Source: Enterovirga sp.
GTDB lineage: Bacteria > Pseudomonadota > Alphaproteobacteria > Rhizobiales > Beijerinckiaceae
Assembly (NCBI GenBank): GCA_028290385.1
Contig: JAQGJZ010000098.1
Span: 1-9,122, forward strand
Direction: 5' to 3'
Length of the DNA stretch: 9,122 nt
The notes under the pieces are model-generated. The model saw nothing but the letters and a program-made list of their open reading frames with translations. It did not search any database and was not told where the DNA came from. The translations under genes and the position numbers were made by a program. Positions 1 to 6,515 of this stretch are shown here, piece by piece (positions within the stretch are counted from its first letter, which is position 1; each line of letters starts with the position of its first letter).

Positions 1-467
1 AGGACGCGCTGATCCCGGTCGGTGCCGAGATCACGGCTGACCACATCGTGGCCGGCCATTACGTGGACATCACGGGCACTACGCTCGGCAAGGGCTTCGC
101 CGGCGGCATGATGCGCTGCAATTTCGGCGGACTTCGGGCCTCGCACGGTGTATCGGTCTCGCACCGCTCCATCGGTGGTACCGGTGGCCGTCAGGACCCG
201 GGCAAGACGTTCAAGAACAAGAAGATGCCGGGTCACCTCGGCGTCGAGCAGGTCACGACCCAGAACCTGCGCGTCGTCCGCACGGACGTCGAGCGTGGCC
301 TGATCCTGGTCGAGGGCGCGGTCCCCGGTCATGCGGGCGGCTGGATCTTTATCAAGGACGCCGTGAAGCGGAAGGCTCCGGCCGACCTCCCGATGCCGGG
401 CAAGTTCCGGACATCCGGTGATGGCGCGGCTGCGGTTGACGTCGCTCCGGCCGAGGAGAACGCGTGA
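1..467 (+). CDS. rplC: 50S ribosomal protein L3, 5'-truncated by the window edge
   Basis: L3 is an early-assembly 23S rRNA-binding protein whose central loop reaches towards the peptidyl transferase centre. The reading frame is open from base 3 with no start codon of its own; the visible 154 residues match the C-terminal two thirds of L3, so about 90 N-terminal residues lie upstream. Recognisable blocks are [19 protein letters not shown], then [35 protein letters not shown] and [12 protein letters not shown]. The Gln codon at 192–194 (in GGRQDPG) aligns with E. coli Gln150, the PrmB methylation target, so that site is kept. The protein runs about 30 residues past the E. coli end with a basic then acidic/Ala-rich tail, which I believe is common in alphaproteobacteria. 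A GTG at 48 is internal and is not the start. The stop TGA overlaps the rplD start by one base. Confidence 0.97.
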   Translation, partial: DALIPVGAEITADHIVAGHYVDITGTTLGKGFAGGMMRCNFGGLRASHGVSVSHRSIGGTGGRQDPGKTFKNKKMPGHLGVEQVTTQNLRVVRTDVERGLILVEGAVPGHAGGWIFIKDAVKRKAPADLPMPGKFRTSGDGAAAVDVAPAEENA

Positions 468-1087
468 TGCAACTCGAAGTGAAGACCTTTGCCGGCGAGG
501 CAGCCGGCTCGGTCGAGCTCGATGACGCGATCTTCGGTCTCGAGCCTCGCGCCGACATCCTCGCCCGGATGGTGCGTTGGCAGCTCGCCAAGCGCCGCGC
601 CGGTACCCACGCGGTGAAGAACCGCGCGGAGATCTGGCGTACGGGCAAGAAGATGTACAAGCAGAAGGGCACCGGTAATGCCCGTCACGGCTCGGCCCGC
701 GTGCCGCAGTTCCGCGGCGGCGGTCGCGCCTTCGGCCCGCAGGTCCGGTCGCACGACCACGACCTGCCCAAGAAGGTGCGGGCGCTCGCGCTCCGGCACG
801 CTCTCTCGACCAAGGCCAAGGGTCAGACGCTGATCGTCGTCGACGATGCGCGTCTCGATGCGCCGAAGACGAAGGAGCTGAAGGACCAGTTCGGCAAGCT
901 CGGGCTCGGCTCGGCGCTCATCATCGCGGGTGCCGAGGTGGACGAGAACTTCGGCCTTGCGGCTCGCAACCTGCCGAACATCGACGTCCTGCCCGTGCAG
1001 GGCATCAACGTGTACGACATCCTGCGGCGCGACACGCTCGTGCTGACCAGGGCGGCCGTCGACGCGCTGGAGGCGCGCTTCAAATGA
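467..1087 (+). CDS. rplD: 50S ribosomal protein L4
   Basis: L4 binds 23S rRNA and sends a long basic loop to the exit-tunnel constriction; in E. coli it also represses the S10 operon. The 206-residue product is family length. The tunnel loop is clear at about residues 58–92 ([14 protein letters not shown] followed by [10 protein letters not shown]). The globular C-terminal part includes [17 protein letters not shown] and ends [10 protein letters not shown] take the ATG at 467, giving MQLEVKTF, in preference to the in-frame GTG at 464: a GAGGAG Shine-Dalgarno at 453–458 lies 8 bases from 467, and TGATG is a typical coupled stop/start. Whether L4 autoregulates here cannot be judged, because the rpsJ leader is outside the window. 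Confidence 0.97.
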   Translation: MQLEVKTFAGEAAGSVELDDAIFGLEPRADILARMVRWQLAKRRAGTHAVKNRAEIWRTGKKMYKQKGTGNARHGSARVPQFRGGGRAFGPQVRSHDHDLPKKVRALALRHALSTKAKGQTLIVVDDARLDAPKTKELKDQFGKLGLGSALIIAGAEVDENFGLAARNLPNIDVLPVQGINVYDILRRDTLVLTRAAVDALEARFK

Positions 1088-1380
1088 ACCCGGATCCGCG
1101 CCATTACGACGTGATCGTGAGCCCGGTGATCACCGAGAAGGCCACGAACCTGTCGGAGCTGAACAAGGTCGTTTTCCGGGTCGCCCCGGATGCGACCAAG
1201 CCCCAGATCAAGGAGGCCGTCGAACGCCTCTTCGATGTGAAGGTCCTGGCGGTGAACACGCTGGTGACCAAGGGCAAGGAAAAGGTCTTCCGCGGTCGCA
1301 AAGGCCGGCGTTCGGACGTCAAGAAGGCGATTGTGACCCTCGCCGAGGGCCAGTCGATCGACGTGACGACCGGGCTCTGA
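1084..1380 (+). CDS. rplW: 50S ribosomal protein L23
   Basis: L23 sits at the rim of the polypeptide exit tunnel and is the docking point for trigger factor and the signal recognition particle. The 98-residue product is family length. The N-terminal SPVITEKAT block places a glutamate at residue 18, equivalent to the E. coli Glu18 used for chaperone docking. The extended rRNA-contacting loop is visible as [18 protein letters not shown] (about residues 61–78), followed by [12 protein letters not shown]. Its ATG overlaps the rplD stop as ATGA, and a GGAGG at 1069–1073 lies inside the end of rplD, both signs of translational coupling. Confidence 0.97.
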   Translation: MNPDPRHYDVIVSPVITEKATNLSELNKVVFRVAPDATKPQIKEAVERLFDVKVLAVNTLVTKGKEKVFRGRKGRRSDVKKAIVTLAEGQSIDVTTGL

Positions 1381-1397
1381 GCGGCAGGTAGGGAACC

Positions 1398-2240
1398 ATG
1401 GCACTCAAGACGTTCAAGCCGGTTACGCCTGGCCTTCGCCAGCTCGTGATCGTCGACCGGAGCGAGCTCTACAAGGGCAAGCCCGTGAAGTCGCTGACGG
1501 AGGGAAAGCACTCCAAGGGCGGCCGAAACAACAATGGCCGGATCACGGTGCGCTTCCGTGGCGGTGGTCACAAGCAGACCTACCGCTACGTGGACTTCAA
1601 GCGCCGCGGCCAGGCGAACGAGGCGGCCGTCGTCGAGCGGATCGAGTACGATCCGAACCGGACGGCGTTCATTGCCCTCATCCGCTATCCGGATGGCGAG
1701 CAGTCCTACATCCTGGCGCCGCAGCGCCTGGCCGTGGGCGATTCGGTGATGTCGGGCGAACAGGTCGACATCAAGCCGGGCAACGCCATGCCGCTTGCCA
1801 ACATGCCGGTCGGAACGATCGTGCATAACGTCGAGCTGAAGATCGGCCGCGGCGGTGCCATGGCCCGGTCTGCCGGGACCTACGCGCAGATCGTCGGACG
1901 CGATCAGGGCTACGTCACGGTTCGCCTGAACTCGGGCGAGCAGCGGCTTGTTCATGGCCAGTGCTTCGCGACCGTTGGCGCGGTCTCGAACCCGGACCAT
2001 ATGAACACGTCGATGGGCAAGGCCGGCCGCAACCGCTGGCTCGGCCAGCGGCCGCACAACCGGGGCGTTACCATGAACCCGATCGACCACCCGCACGGTG
2101 GTGGTGAGGGTCGCACCTCCGGCGGACGTCACCCGGTGACCCCGTGGGGCGTGCCGACCAAGGGCAAGAAGACGCGCTCGAACAAGCGTACGGACCGGTT
2201 CATCGTGACCAGCCGTCACAACCGCAAAAAGAAGGGCTGA
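1398..2240 (+). CDS. rplB: 50S ribosomal protein L2
   Basis: L2 is a primary 23S rRNA-binding protein needed for subunit association and for peptidyl transferase activity of the assembled ribosome. The product is 280 residues, close to the 273 of E. coli. The N-terminal part has [20 protein letters not shown] and [16 protein letters not shown]; the middle is the OB/SH3-like rRNA-binding core. The signature [13 protein letters not shown] starts near residue 227; His231 (codon 2088–2090) corresponds to E. coli His229, and the neighbouring Asp230 and His233 are also present. The C-terminus [19 protein letters not shown] is typical and ends in a short lysine run. The start is supported by AGGTAGGGA at 1386–1394. 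It lies 17 bases after rplW. Confidence 0.98.
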   Translation: MALKTFKPVTPGLRQLVIVDRSELYKGKPVKSLTEGKHSKGGRNNNGRITVRFRGGGHKQTYRYVDFKRRGQANEAAVVERIEYDPNRTAFIALIRYPDGEQSYILAPQRLAVGDSVMSGEQVDIKPGNAMPLANMPVGTIVHNVELKIGRGGAMARSAGTYAQIVGRDQGYVTVRLNSGEQRLVHGQCFATVGAVSNPDHMNTSMGKAGRNRWLGQRPHNRGVTMNPIDHPHGGGEGRTSGGRHPVTPWGVPTKGKKTRSNKRTDRFIVTSRHNRKKKG

Positions 2241-2248
2241 GGCGCGCC

Positions 2249-2530
2249 ATGGCACGCTCTATCTGGAAGGGGCCGTTCGTCGACGGCTACCTGCTCAAGA
2301 AGGCCGACGCCGCGCGCAGCTCCGGCGGCCGCAACGAGGTCATCAAGATCTGGAGCCGCCGCTCCACGATCCTGCCCCACTTCGTGGGTCTGACGTTCGG
2401 TGTTTACAACGGACGCAAGCACATCCCGGTCTACGTCTCCGAGGAGATGGTGGGCCACAAGTTCGGCGAGTTCTCGCCGACCCGCACCTTCAACGGCCAC
2501 GCGGCCGACAAGAAGGCTAAGAGGCGCTGA
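2249..2530 (+). CDS. rpsS: 30S ribosomal protein S19
   Basis: S19 lies in the head of the small subunit, pairs with S13 and contacts the large subunit through intersubunit bridges. The 93-residue product is nearly identical in length to the 92 of E. coli. Motifs are [12 protein letters not shown] at the N-terminus, [20 protein letters not shown] in the centre, and the signature [18 protein letters not shown] followed by a basic tail. The frame is open further upstream, to base 2144, but only inside rplB. The start at 2249 is fixed by the conserved N-terminus and a GAGG at 2239–2242. It begins 8 bases after the rplB stop. Confidence 0.97.
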   Translation: MARSIWKGPFVDGYLLKKADAARSSGGRNEVIKIWSRRSTILPHFVGLTFGVYNGRKHIPVYVSEEMVGHKFGEFSPTRTFNGHAADKKAKRR

Positions 2531-2531
2531 T

Positions 2532-2915
2532 ATGGGCAAGGCCGCTACCCCGCGCGCGCTGCCGGAGAACGAGGCGAAAGCCGTCCTTCGGATGCTGCGC
2601 GTGTCGCCGCAGAAGCTGAACCTCGTCGCCCAGCTGATCCGGGGCAAGAAGGTGTCGACGGCGCTCGCCGATCTGGAGTTCTCGCGCAAGCGGATCGCCA
2701 AGGAGGTGCGCAAGTGCCTCGAGAGCGCGATCGCCAACGCCGAAAACAACCACGACCTCGACGTCGACGATCTCGTCGTCAAGGAAGCGTTTGTCGGCAA
2801 GGCGCTCGTCCTGAAGCGCTTCCATGCACGGGCCCGCGGTCGCGGCGCGCGCATCCTGAAACCCTTCTCGAACCTCACCATCGTGGTTCGCGAAGTCCAA
2901 GCCGAAGCGGCCTGA
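2532..2915 (+). CDS. rplV: 50S ribosomal protein L22
   Basis: L22 binds all domains of 23S rRNA and, with L4, forms the narrow part of the exit tunnel; changes in its hairpin give macrolide resistance in many bacteria. The 127-residue product has the core [20 protein letters not shown] and [18 protein letters not shown], then the tunnel hairpin at about residues 95–110 ([16 protein letters not shown]) and the final strand [10 protein letters not shown] roughly 10-residue N-terminal lead ([10 protein letters not shown]) precedes the core, as I recall for other alphaproteobacteria. The frame is open upstream inside rpsS, but the start at 2532 has GAGG at 2521–2524 and follows the rpsS stop by one base. 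No deletion or duplication is evident in the hairpin. Confidence 0.97.
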   Translation: MGKAATPRALPENEAKAVLRMLRVSPQKLNLVAQLIRGKKVSTALADLEFSRKRIAKEVRKCLESAIANAENNHDLDVDDLVVKEAFVGKALVLKRFHARARGRGARILKPFSNLTIVVREVQAEAA

Positions 2916-2924
2916 GGTCCACCC

Positions 2925-3638
2925 ATGGGTCAGAAAGTCAATCCGGTCGGGCTTCGGCTCGGCATCAACCGGACCTGGGATTCCCGCTGGTTCGCCGGTA
3001 AGGGCGAGTACGCCCGCCTCATGCACGAGGATATGGCGATCCGCGCGGCGCTGACGAAGCAGCTGAAGCAGGCGGCGGTCTCCAAGATCGTCATCGAGCG
3101 TCCGCACCGGAAGTGCCGCGTCACGATCCACTCGGCTCGTCCGGGTGTCGTGATCGGCAAGAAGGGCGCCGACATCGATAAGCTGCGCAAGCTCGTCGGG
3201 TCGATGACCAAGGCCGAGGTGGCGATCAACATCGTCGAGGTGCGCAAGCCCGAGATCGACGCGACGCTGGTCGCCGAATCGATCGCGCAGCAGCTCGAGC
3301 GCCGTGTCGCGTTCCGCCGCGCTATGAAGCGCGCGGTGCAGTCCGCCATGCGCCTCGGCGCCCAGGGCATCCGGATCAACTGCTCCGGTCGTCTTGGCGG
3401 CGCCGAGATCGCCCGGATGGAGTGGTACCGCGAGGGTCGCGTTCCGCTGCACACCCTGCGCGCTGATGTCGATTACGGGACGGCTACGGCCTTCACGACC
3501 TACGGCACCTGCGGGATCAAGGTGTGGATCTGCAAGGGCGAGATCCTCGAGCACGATCCGATGGCGCAGGACAAGCGCATGAACGAGGATTCGGGTAGCC
3601 GGTCGACTGGTCGTCGTGCGGCCGAGCAGGCGGCGTAA
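2925..3638 (+). CDS. rpsC: 30S ribosomal protein S3
   Basis: S3 lies at the mRNA entry channel and contributes to the ribosomal mRNA helicase activity. The product is 237 residues, the usual length. It opens with the signature [21 protein letters not shown] type II KH domain follows, with its GxxG loop GKKG at residues 78–81. The helicase-linked basic residues R131, R132 and K135 of E. coli fall at the same positions here (FRRAMKRAV). The C-terminal domain shows [14 protein letters not shown] and [11 protein letters not shown]. The tail after about residue 213 is polar and probably disordered. A GAGGT at 2914–2918 overlaps the rplV stop and sets the start. Confidence 0.98.
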   Translation: MGQKVNPVGLRLGINRTWDSRWFAGKGEYARLMHEDMAIRAALTKQLKQAAVSKIVIERPHRKCRVTIHSARPGVVIGKKGADIDKLRKLVGSMTKAEVAINIVEVRKPEIDATLVAESIAQQLERRVAFRRAMKRAVQSAMRLGAQGIRINCSGRLGGAEIARMEWYREGRVPLHTLRADVDYGTATAFTTYGTCGIKVWICKGEILEHDPMAQDKRMNEDSGSRSTGRRAAEQAA

Positions 3639-3668
3639 GCTGGCCGGCTCGCGAAAGGTTCAAGAGCG

Positions 3669-4082
3669 ATGTTGCAACCGAAGAAGACGAAGTTCCGTCG
3701 CCAGTTCAAGGGACGCATTCATGGCGTCGCGAAGGGCGGGACGGACTTGAATTTCGGCCAGTTCGGCCTCAAGTGCCTGGAGCCGGAGCGCGTGAACGCG
3801 CGTGAGATCGAGGCGGCTCGCCGCGCGATCACTCGCGAGATGAAGCGCCAGGGCCGGGTCTGGATCCGTATCTTCCCGGACGTGCCGGTTTCTAAGAAGC
3901 CGACCGAAGTCCGAATGGGCAAGGGCAAGGGCGCGGTCGAGTTTTGGGCCGCGCGCGTCAAGCCGGGCCGAATCATGTTCGAGATCGATGGTGTGTCGGA
4001 GGAGATCGCCCGCGAGGCGCTCCGTCTCGGCGCGGCCAAGTTGTCGGTGCGCACGCGCTTCGTGCAACGCATCGCCGAGTGA
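3669..4082 (+). CDS. rplP: 50S ribosomal protein L16
   Basis: L16 is a late-assembly protein of the A-site and P-site region that helps position tRNA and the L7/L12 stalk base. The 137-residue product is family length, starting [16 protein letters not shown]. The conserved block [12 protein letters not shown] contains Arg82, matching E. coli Arg81, which is hydroxylated by the oxygenase RoxA (YcfD) in gammaproteobacteria; whether this organism has such an enzyme is unknown. The C-terminus has [20 protein letters not shown], also typical. The nearest Shine-Dalgarno-like run is AAAGG at 3654–3658, weaker and more distant (10 bases) than at most other genes here. The 30-base gap from rpsC shows no clear structure. 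Confidence 0.97.
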   Translation: MLQPKKTKFRRQFKGRIHGVAKGGTDLNFGQFGLKCLEPERVNAREIEAARRAITREMKRQGRVWIRIFPDVPVSKKPTEVRMGKGKGAVEFWAARVKPGRIMFEIDGVSEEIAREALRLGAAKLSVRTRFVQRIAE

Positions 4083-4089
4083 GGGTGAG

Positions 4090-4302
4090 ATGAAGACGAA
4101 GCAGCGCTTCGGCGACCTCCAGCGGATGTCGGCCGATCAGCTTCAGGATGAACTCCTGTCGCTGAAGAAGGAGCAGTTCAACCTGCGCTTCCAGCGGGCC
4201 ACCGGTCAGCTCGAAAACACGTCGCGGGTGAAGATTGTCCGTCGCGACATCGCCCGCATCAAGACGCTGCAGAGCCGGCAGCGTGCGGCCGCGCAGGCCT
4301 GA
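4090..4302 (+). CDS. rpmC: 50S ribosomal protein L29
   Basis: L29 is a small helical protein beside L23 at the tunnel exit. The 70-residue product is close to the 63 of E. coli. It shows the usual two-helix layout: [20 protein letters not shown], then [20 protein letters not shown], then [15 protein letters not shown] with an Ala/Gln end. The frame is open upstream into rplP (from 3988), but the conserved N-terminus and the GAGGG at 4081–4085, which overlaps the rplP stop, place the start at 4090. It lies 7 bases downstream of rplP and 10 upstream of rpsQ. Confidence 0.96.
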   Translation: MKTKQRFGDLQRMSADQLQDELLSLKKEQFNLRFQRATGQLENTSRVKIVRRDIARIKTLQSRQRAAAQA

Positions 4303-4312
4303 GGAGAGTTTC

Positions 4313-4639
4313 ATGCCAAAGCGCGTGCTGCAGGGCGTCGTTATCAGCGACAAGGGCGAGAAGACGATCGTGGTGAAGGTGGAGCGTCGCTTCACGCACC
4401 CGGTCCTCAAAAAGACCGTCCGTCGCTCGAAGAACTACCACGCCCACGACGAGAACAATGCCGCCAAGGTTGGCGACATCGTATCGATCGAGGAGTCGCG
4501 GCCCTTTTCGAAGACCAAGACCTGGAAGCTCGTTGAGGGCGCAGGGGCTGGCGGATCGGGCGGCGGTGTTGTATCGAGCCTCGTAGAGGGCGTTTCGAAC
4601 GCCGTCGAGAAGGTGAAGTCGGCCGTCGGCCTCTCCTGA
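4313..4639 (+). CDS. rpsQ: 30S ribosomal protein S17 with an unusual C-terminal tail
   Basis: S17 is an OB-fold protein binding the 5' domain of 16S rRNA early in assembly. The core, residues 1–75, is typical: [20 protein letters not shown], then [15 protein letters not shown] and the signature [17 protein letters not shown]. coli S17 ends about ten residues after the equivalent point (84 residues in all); this product runs on to 108. Residues 76–85 are a Gly/Ala/Ser linker. Residues 86–108 look like one amphipathic helix, with valines at 87, 91, 94, 98, 101 and 105 in alternating steps of four and three. The tail is in frame and has no sign of a sequencing frameshift: the core is intact up to its natural end. 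The start has GAGGAG at 4301–4306. An upstream frame inside rpmC is not used. It is the last gene before the long spacer. Confidence 0.95.
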   Translation: MPKRVLQGVVISDKGEKTIVVKVERRFTHPVLKKTVRRSKNYHAHDENNAAKVGDIVSIEESRPFSKTKTWKLVEGAGAGGSGGGVVSSLVEGVSNAVEKVKSAVGLS

Positions 4640-4646
4640 GAGAGGC

Positions 4647-4679
4647 GCTCCGGGCCGCTTCGCGAAGCGGCTCCGGGCC
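4647..4679. repeat. 18-base perfect palindrome flanked by a 10-base direct repeat
   Basis: GCTCCGGGCC occurs at 4647–4656 and again at 4670–4679. Between and overlapping the two copies is the perfect palindrome GCCGCTTCGCGAAGCGGC (4654–4671). As RNA it would form a 7-bp stem with a CGCG loop, starting 15 bases after the rpsQ stop. No T-run follows, so it is not a canonical intrinsic terminator. It could stabilise the 3' end of the upstream message, be a protein-binding palindrome, or be one member of a dispersed repeat family. Confidence 0.6.
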
Positions 4680-4696
4680 AGGCAGGTTTGATTCGG

Positions 4697-4721
4697 CGAC
4701 CATCACCTCCGGTGGTGGTCG
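4697..4721 (+). terminator. Strong hairpin, possible weak terminator or attenuator
   Basis: The left arm CGACCATCACC (4697–4707) pairs with the right arm GGTGGTGGTCG (4711–4721), giving 11 pairs with one G·U and a three-base loop. The bases after it (TTCGCTGCTTCT, 4722–4733) are pyrimidine-rich with six T in twelve, short of a true T-tract. It may cause partial termination between rpsQ and rplN or protect the upstream message. The stem is seen directly; the function is inferred. Confidence 0.4.
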
Positions 4722-4787
4722 TTCGCTGCTTCTAAAAAGGGTTTCGGGTTGTCCGCCGCGCGGTGGGCCTCGAATGACGCAAGGGCA

Positions 4788-4837
4788 GGGGACCAAGATC
4801 CCCGTCGGCCGTAGTCCGGTGTGAGCCGGAAACCGAC
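4788..4837 (+). promoter_or_regulatory. Potential folded leader immediately upstream of rplN
   Basis: Two adjacent stem candidates precede the rplN ribosome binding site. The first is GGGGA (4788–4792) with TCCCC (4799–4803) around a six-base loop. The second is GTCGG (4804–4808) with CCGAC (4833–4837), enclosing an inner CCGG/CCGG pair (4816–4819 with 4826–4829) and the loop TGTGAG. After them comes the purine-rich AGAGAGAGG ending at 4852, which carries the rplN Shine-Dalgarno. This would be the leader of a spc transcript if one starts nearby. Short stems in GC-rich DNA can arise by chance, so confidence is modest. Confidence 0.3.
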
Positions 4838-4861
4838 CGAGACAGAGAGAGGTTCTGATCG

Positions 4862-5230
4862 ATGATCCAGATGCAGACGAATCTGGACGTCGCCGACAAT
4901 TCCGGTGCGCGTCGGGTGATGTGCATCAAGGTGCTCGGCGGCTCGAAGCGCAAGTATGCAGGCGTCGGCGACATCATTGTCGTCTCCGTGAAGGAAGCGA
5001 TTCCGCGCGGCCGCGTGAAGAAGGGCGACGTCATGAAGGCGGTCGTCGTTCGCACCGCGAAGGACATCCGGCGTCCGGACGGCTCGGTGATCCGGTTCGA
5101 CCGCAATGCGGCGGTCCTTATCAACAACCAGAAGGAGCCGGTCGGCACCCGTATCTTCGGGCCCGTGCCGCGCGAGCTTCGTGCCAAGAACCACATGAAG
5201 ATCATCTCGCTGGCGCCGGAGGTGCTGTGA
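4862..5230 (+). CDS. rplN: 50S ribosomal protein L14
   Basis: L14 lies on the interface side of the large subunit, forms bridge B8 and is the binding site of the silencing factor RsfS. The product has 122 residues, the standard length. Landmarks are [20 protein letters not shown] at the N-terminus, [14 protein letters not shown] and the C-terminal signature [12 protein letters not shown] (about residues 95–106). The start is supported by GAGG at 4849–4852, nine bases upstream. It is the first gene after the long spacer, so its expression may depend on signals in that spacer. It overlaps rplX by one base (TGATG). Confidence 0.98.
   Translation: MIQMQTNLDVADNSGARRVMCIKVLGGSKRKYAGVGDIIVVSVKEAIPRGRVKKGDVMKAVVVRTAKDIRRPDGSVIRFDRNAAVLINNQKEPVGTRIFGPVPRELRAKNHMKIISLAPEVL
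5218..5223 (+). promoter_or_regulatory. Strong Shine-Dalgarno for rplX inside the end of rplN
   Basis: GGAGGT lies six bases before the rplX ATG at 5230, within the last codons of rplN. It decides the rplX start, whose frame is open for about 300 bases upstream, and together with the TGATG junction it indicates coupled or reinitiated translation. Confidence 0.7.
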
Positions 5231-5547
5231 TGGCGGCCAAGATCAAAAAGGGCGACAAGGTCGTTGTGCTGACCGGCCGCGACGCCGGCCGCGATGGCGA
5301 AGTCATTCAGGTGATGCCGAAGGACGAGAAGGCTCTCGTGCGCGGCGTGAACATGGTGAAGCGTCACCAGAAGCAGTCGATGAACCAGGAAGGCGGCATC
5401 ATCTCCAAGGAGGCGCCGATCCACCTGTCGAACATTGCTGTTGCCGATCCCAAGGACGGCAAGCCGACCCGTGTCGGTTTCCGCGTCCTGGAAGATGGCC
5501 GCAAGGTGCGCTTCGCAAAGCGGTCCGGAGATCTGATCGATGCCTAA
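5230..5547 (+). CDS. rplX: 50S ribosomal protein L24
   Basis: L24 is an assembly-initiating 23S rRNA-binding protein near the tunnel exit. The 105-residue product matches the E. coli length. A KOW motif spans about residues 5–32 ([20 protein letters not shown]). Next come [26 protein letters not shown] and the C-terminal [20 protein letters not shown], all typical. The frame is open far upstream but only through rplN; the start at 5230 is set by GGAGGT six bases away. The end of the gene overlaps the start of rplE by 8 bases. Confidence 0.98.
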   Translation: MAAKIKKGDKVVVLTGRDAGRDGEVIQVMPKDEKALVRGVNMVKRHQKQSMNQEGGIISKEAPIHLSNIAVADPKDGKPTRVGFRVLEDGRKVRFAKRSGDLIDA

Positions 5548-6145
5548 GTCCCCGAAGAAGCCGGCCGAGGCCGCCTCCGCCGGGAACGGCCCGGAAGGCG
5601 CCTACCTCCCGCGGCTCCGCCAGCACTACGACGAAGTCGTGCGCGCGAAGCTGATTGAGGAGTTCGGCTACAAGAATGTCATGGAAGTGCCGAAGATCGA
5701 CAAGATCGTCCTCAACATGGGCGTTGGCGAGTCGACTGCGGATTCCAAGAAGGCCTCGGTCGCTGCGGCCGATCTCGCGCTGATCGCCGGCCAGAAGCCG
5801 GTGGTCACCCGGGCCCGCAAGGCCATCGCGACCTTCAAGGTGCGCGAGAACATGCCGATCGGCGCGAAGGTTACCCTGCGCCGGGCCCGGATGTACGAGT
5901 TCCTGGACCGCCTGGTTACGATCGCGCTGCCGCGCGTCCGTGACTTCCGGGGCCTGAACCCGCGCTCGTTCGACGGCCGCGGTAACTACGCGCTCGGCAT
6001 CAAGGAGCACCTGGTGTTCCCTGAGATCAACTACGACAAGGCCGAGCAGATCTGGGGCATGGACGTGATCATCGCGACCACGGCCAAGACCGACGACGAG
6101 GCGCGCGCGCTTCTCAAGCACTTCAACTTCCCGTTCCGGCAGTGA
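5540..6145 (+). CDS. rplE: 50S ribosomal protein L5 with N-terminal extension
   Basis: L5 binds 5S rRNA, anchors it in the central protuberance and contacts P-site tRNA. The product has 201 residues against 179 in E. coli; the surplus is an N-terminal stretch of about 22 residues rich in Lys, Pro, Ala and Gly ([20 protein letters not shown]). The rest is textbook: [32 protein letters not shown], the signature [20 protein letters not shown] and the ending FNFPFRQ. The start is firm. The in-frame triplet two codons upstream is a stop (TGA at 5534–5536), and no ATG, GTG or TTG follows until residue 34, inside the conserved region. GGAG at 5527–5530 is the ribosome binding site. It overlaps rplX by 8 bases. 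Confidence 0.97.
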   Translation: MPKSPKKPAEAASAGNGPEGAYLPRLRQHYDEVVRAKLIEEFGYKNVMEVPKIDKIVLNMGVGESTADSKKASVAAADLALIAGQKPVVTRARKAIATFKVRENMPIGAKVTLRRARMYEFLDRLVTIALPRVRDFRGLNPRSFDGRGNYALGIKEHLVFPEINYDKAEQIWGMDVIIATTAKTDDEARALLKHFNFPFRQ

Positions 6146-6197
6146 GGGCGGCTGCACAGCAGACGCATCTCAGACGCGGACACTGGAGATAGACTAC

Positions 6198-6503
6198 ATG
6201 GCCAAGAAGAGTTCGATCGAGAAGAACAAGGCCCGCAGGAAGCTGGTCGATCGCTTCGCGAACAAGCGCAAGGAGCTCCTTGCGGTCGCGAACGACCAGA
6301 GCCGCGAGATGGAGGAGCGCTTTGAGGCGCGCCTCAAGCTCGCCGAGCTGCCGCGGAACGCCAATCCGACCCGCATCCGCAACCGCTGCGAGATCACGGG
6401 CCGACCGCGGGCCTATTACCGCAAGCTGGGCATGTCGCGCATCGCGCTGCGTGAGCTTGGATCCCAGGGCCTGATTCCAGGCCTTGTGAAGTCGAGCTGG
6501 TAA
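6198..6503 (+). CDS. rpsN: 30S ribosomal protein S14, zinc-free (C-minus) long form
   Basis: S14 helps assemble the head of the small subunit near S3 and S10. The 101-residue product is the long form. It has a single cysteine (Cys64, in [17 protein letters not shown]) and lacks the CxxC pairs of the zinc-binding short S14, so it is the C-minus type that needs no zinc. The N-terminus [17 protein letters not shown] and the C-terminus [11 protein letters not shown] are typical. The start has GGAG at 6185–6188. The 52-base gap from rplE holds only a 7-base direct repeat CAGACGC (6160–6166 and 6171–6177), probably chance. Confidence 0.97.
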   Translation: MAKKSSIEKNKARRKLVDRFANKRKELLAVANDQSREMEERFEARLKLAELPRNANPTRIRNRCEITGRPRAYYRKLGMSRIALRELGSQGLIPGLVKSSW

Positions 6504-6508
6504 GGAGG
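6502..6508 (+). promoter_or_regulatory. Very strong Shine-Dalgarno for rpsH
   Basis: AAGGAGG overlaps the last bases of the rpsN stop codon and lies seven bases before the ATG at 6516. It favours this start over the in-frame ATG at 6522, which would be 13 bases away. Confidence 0.75.
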
Positions 6509-6515
6509 CGCGACG

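Larger units (their letters stand above)
4640..4861 (+). promoter_or_regulatory. 222-base spacer between S10-type and spc-type gene blocks
   Basis: This is the only long non-coding stretch in the window and lies exactly where the E. coli S10 and spc operons are separated. It contains no plausible gene. From 5' to 3' it holds a palindrome inside a direct repeat (4647–4679), a strong hairpin (4697–4721), a short A-run (4734–4738), a small GC hairpin candidate near 4753–4766, and two further stem candidates just before the rplN ribosome binding site (4788–4837). I found no convincing sigma-70 type promoter: the best TTG-containing hexamer, TTGTCC at 4749–4754, has only GAATGA at the right distance. 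Likely roles are an operon boundary, a partial terminator or attenuator, or an mRNA processing region; this is inference from position and structure. Confidence 0.6.

Noticed and set aside
2144..2248. Upstream in-frame extension of rpsS (and likewise of rplV, rpmC, rpsQ and rplX) into the preceding gene
   Set aside because: The frame is open only because of the GC-rich context. The conserved N-termini and ribosome binding sites place the starts at 2249, 2532, 4090, 4313 and 5230.
1104..2255. A 383-codon open frame on the minus strand over rplW and rplB, and similar long ones at 2517–3554 and 6123–7211
   Set aside because: They lie antisense to unmistakable ribosomal protein genes. GC-rich third positions in the true genes remove stop codons from the opposite frames. 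The translations are Arg/Ala/His/Leu-rich and resemble no family I know.
4690..4694. A GATTC (GANTC-type, CcrM methylation) site in the rpsQ–rplN spacer, suggesting cell-cycle control
   Set aside because: GATTC also occurs several times inside coding sequence here (for example in rplB, rpsC and rpsE), so one intergenic copy is not evidence of regulation.
4749..4776. TTGTCC with a hexamer 17 bases downstream as a spc promoter
   Set aside because: The downstream hexamer GAATGA has almost no match to a -10 element. Nothing else in the spacer gives a better pair, so I do not call a promoter.
6160..6177. Short direct repeat CAGACGC, 11 bases apart, in the rplE–rpsN gap
   Set aside because: Seven bases repeated once in a GC-rich genome is expected by chance, and there is no further structure around it.
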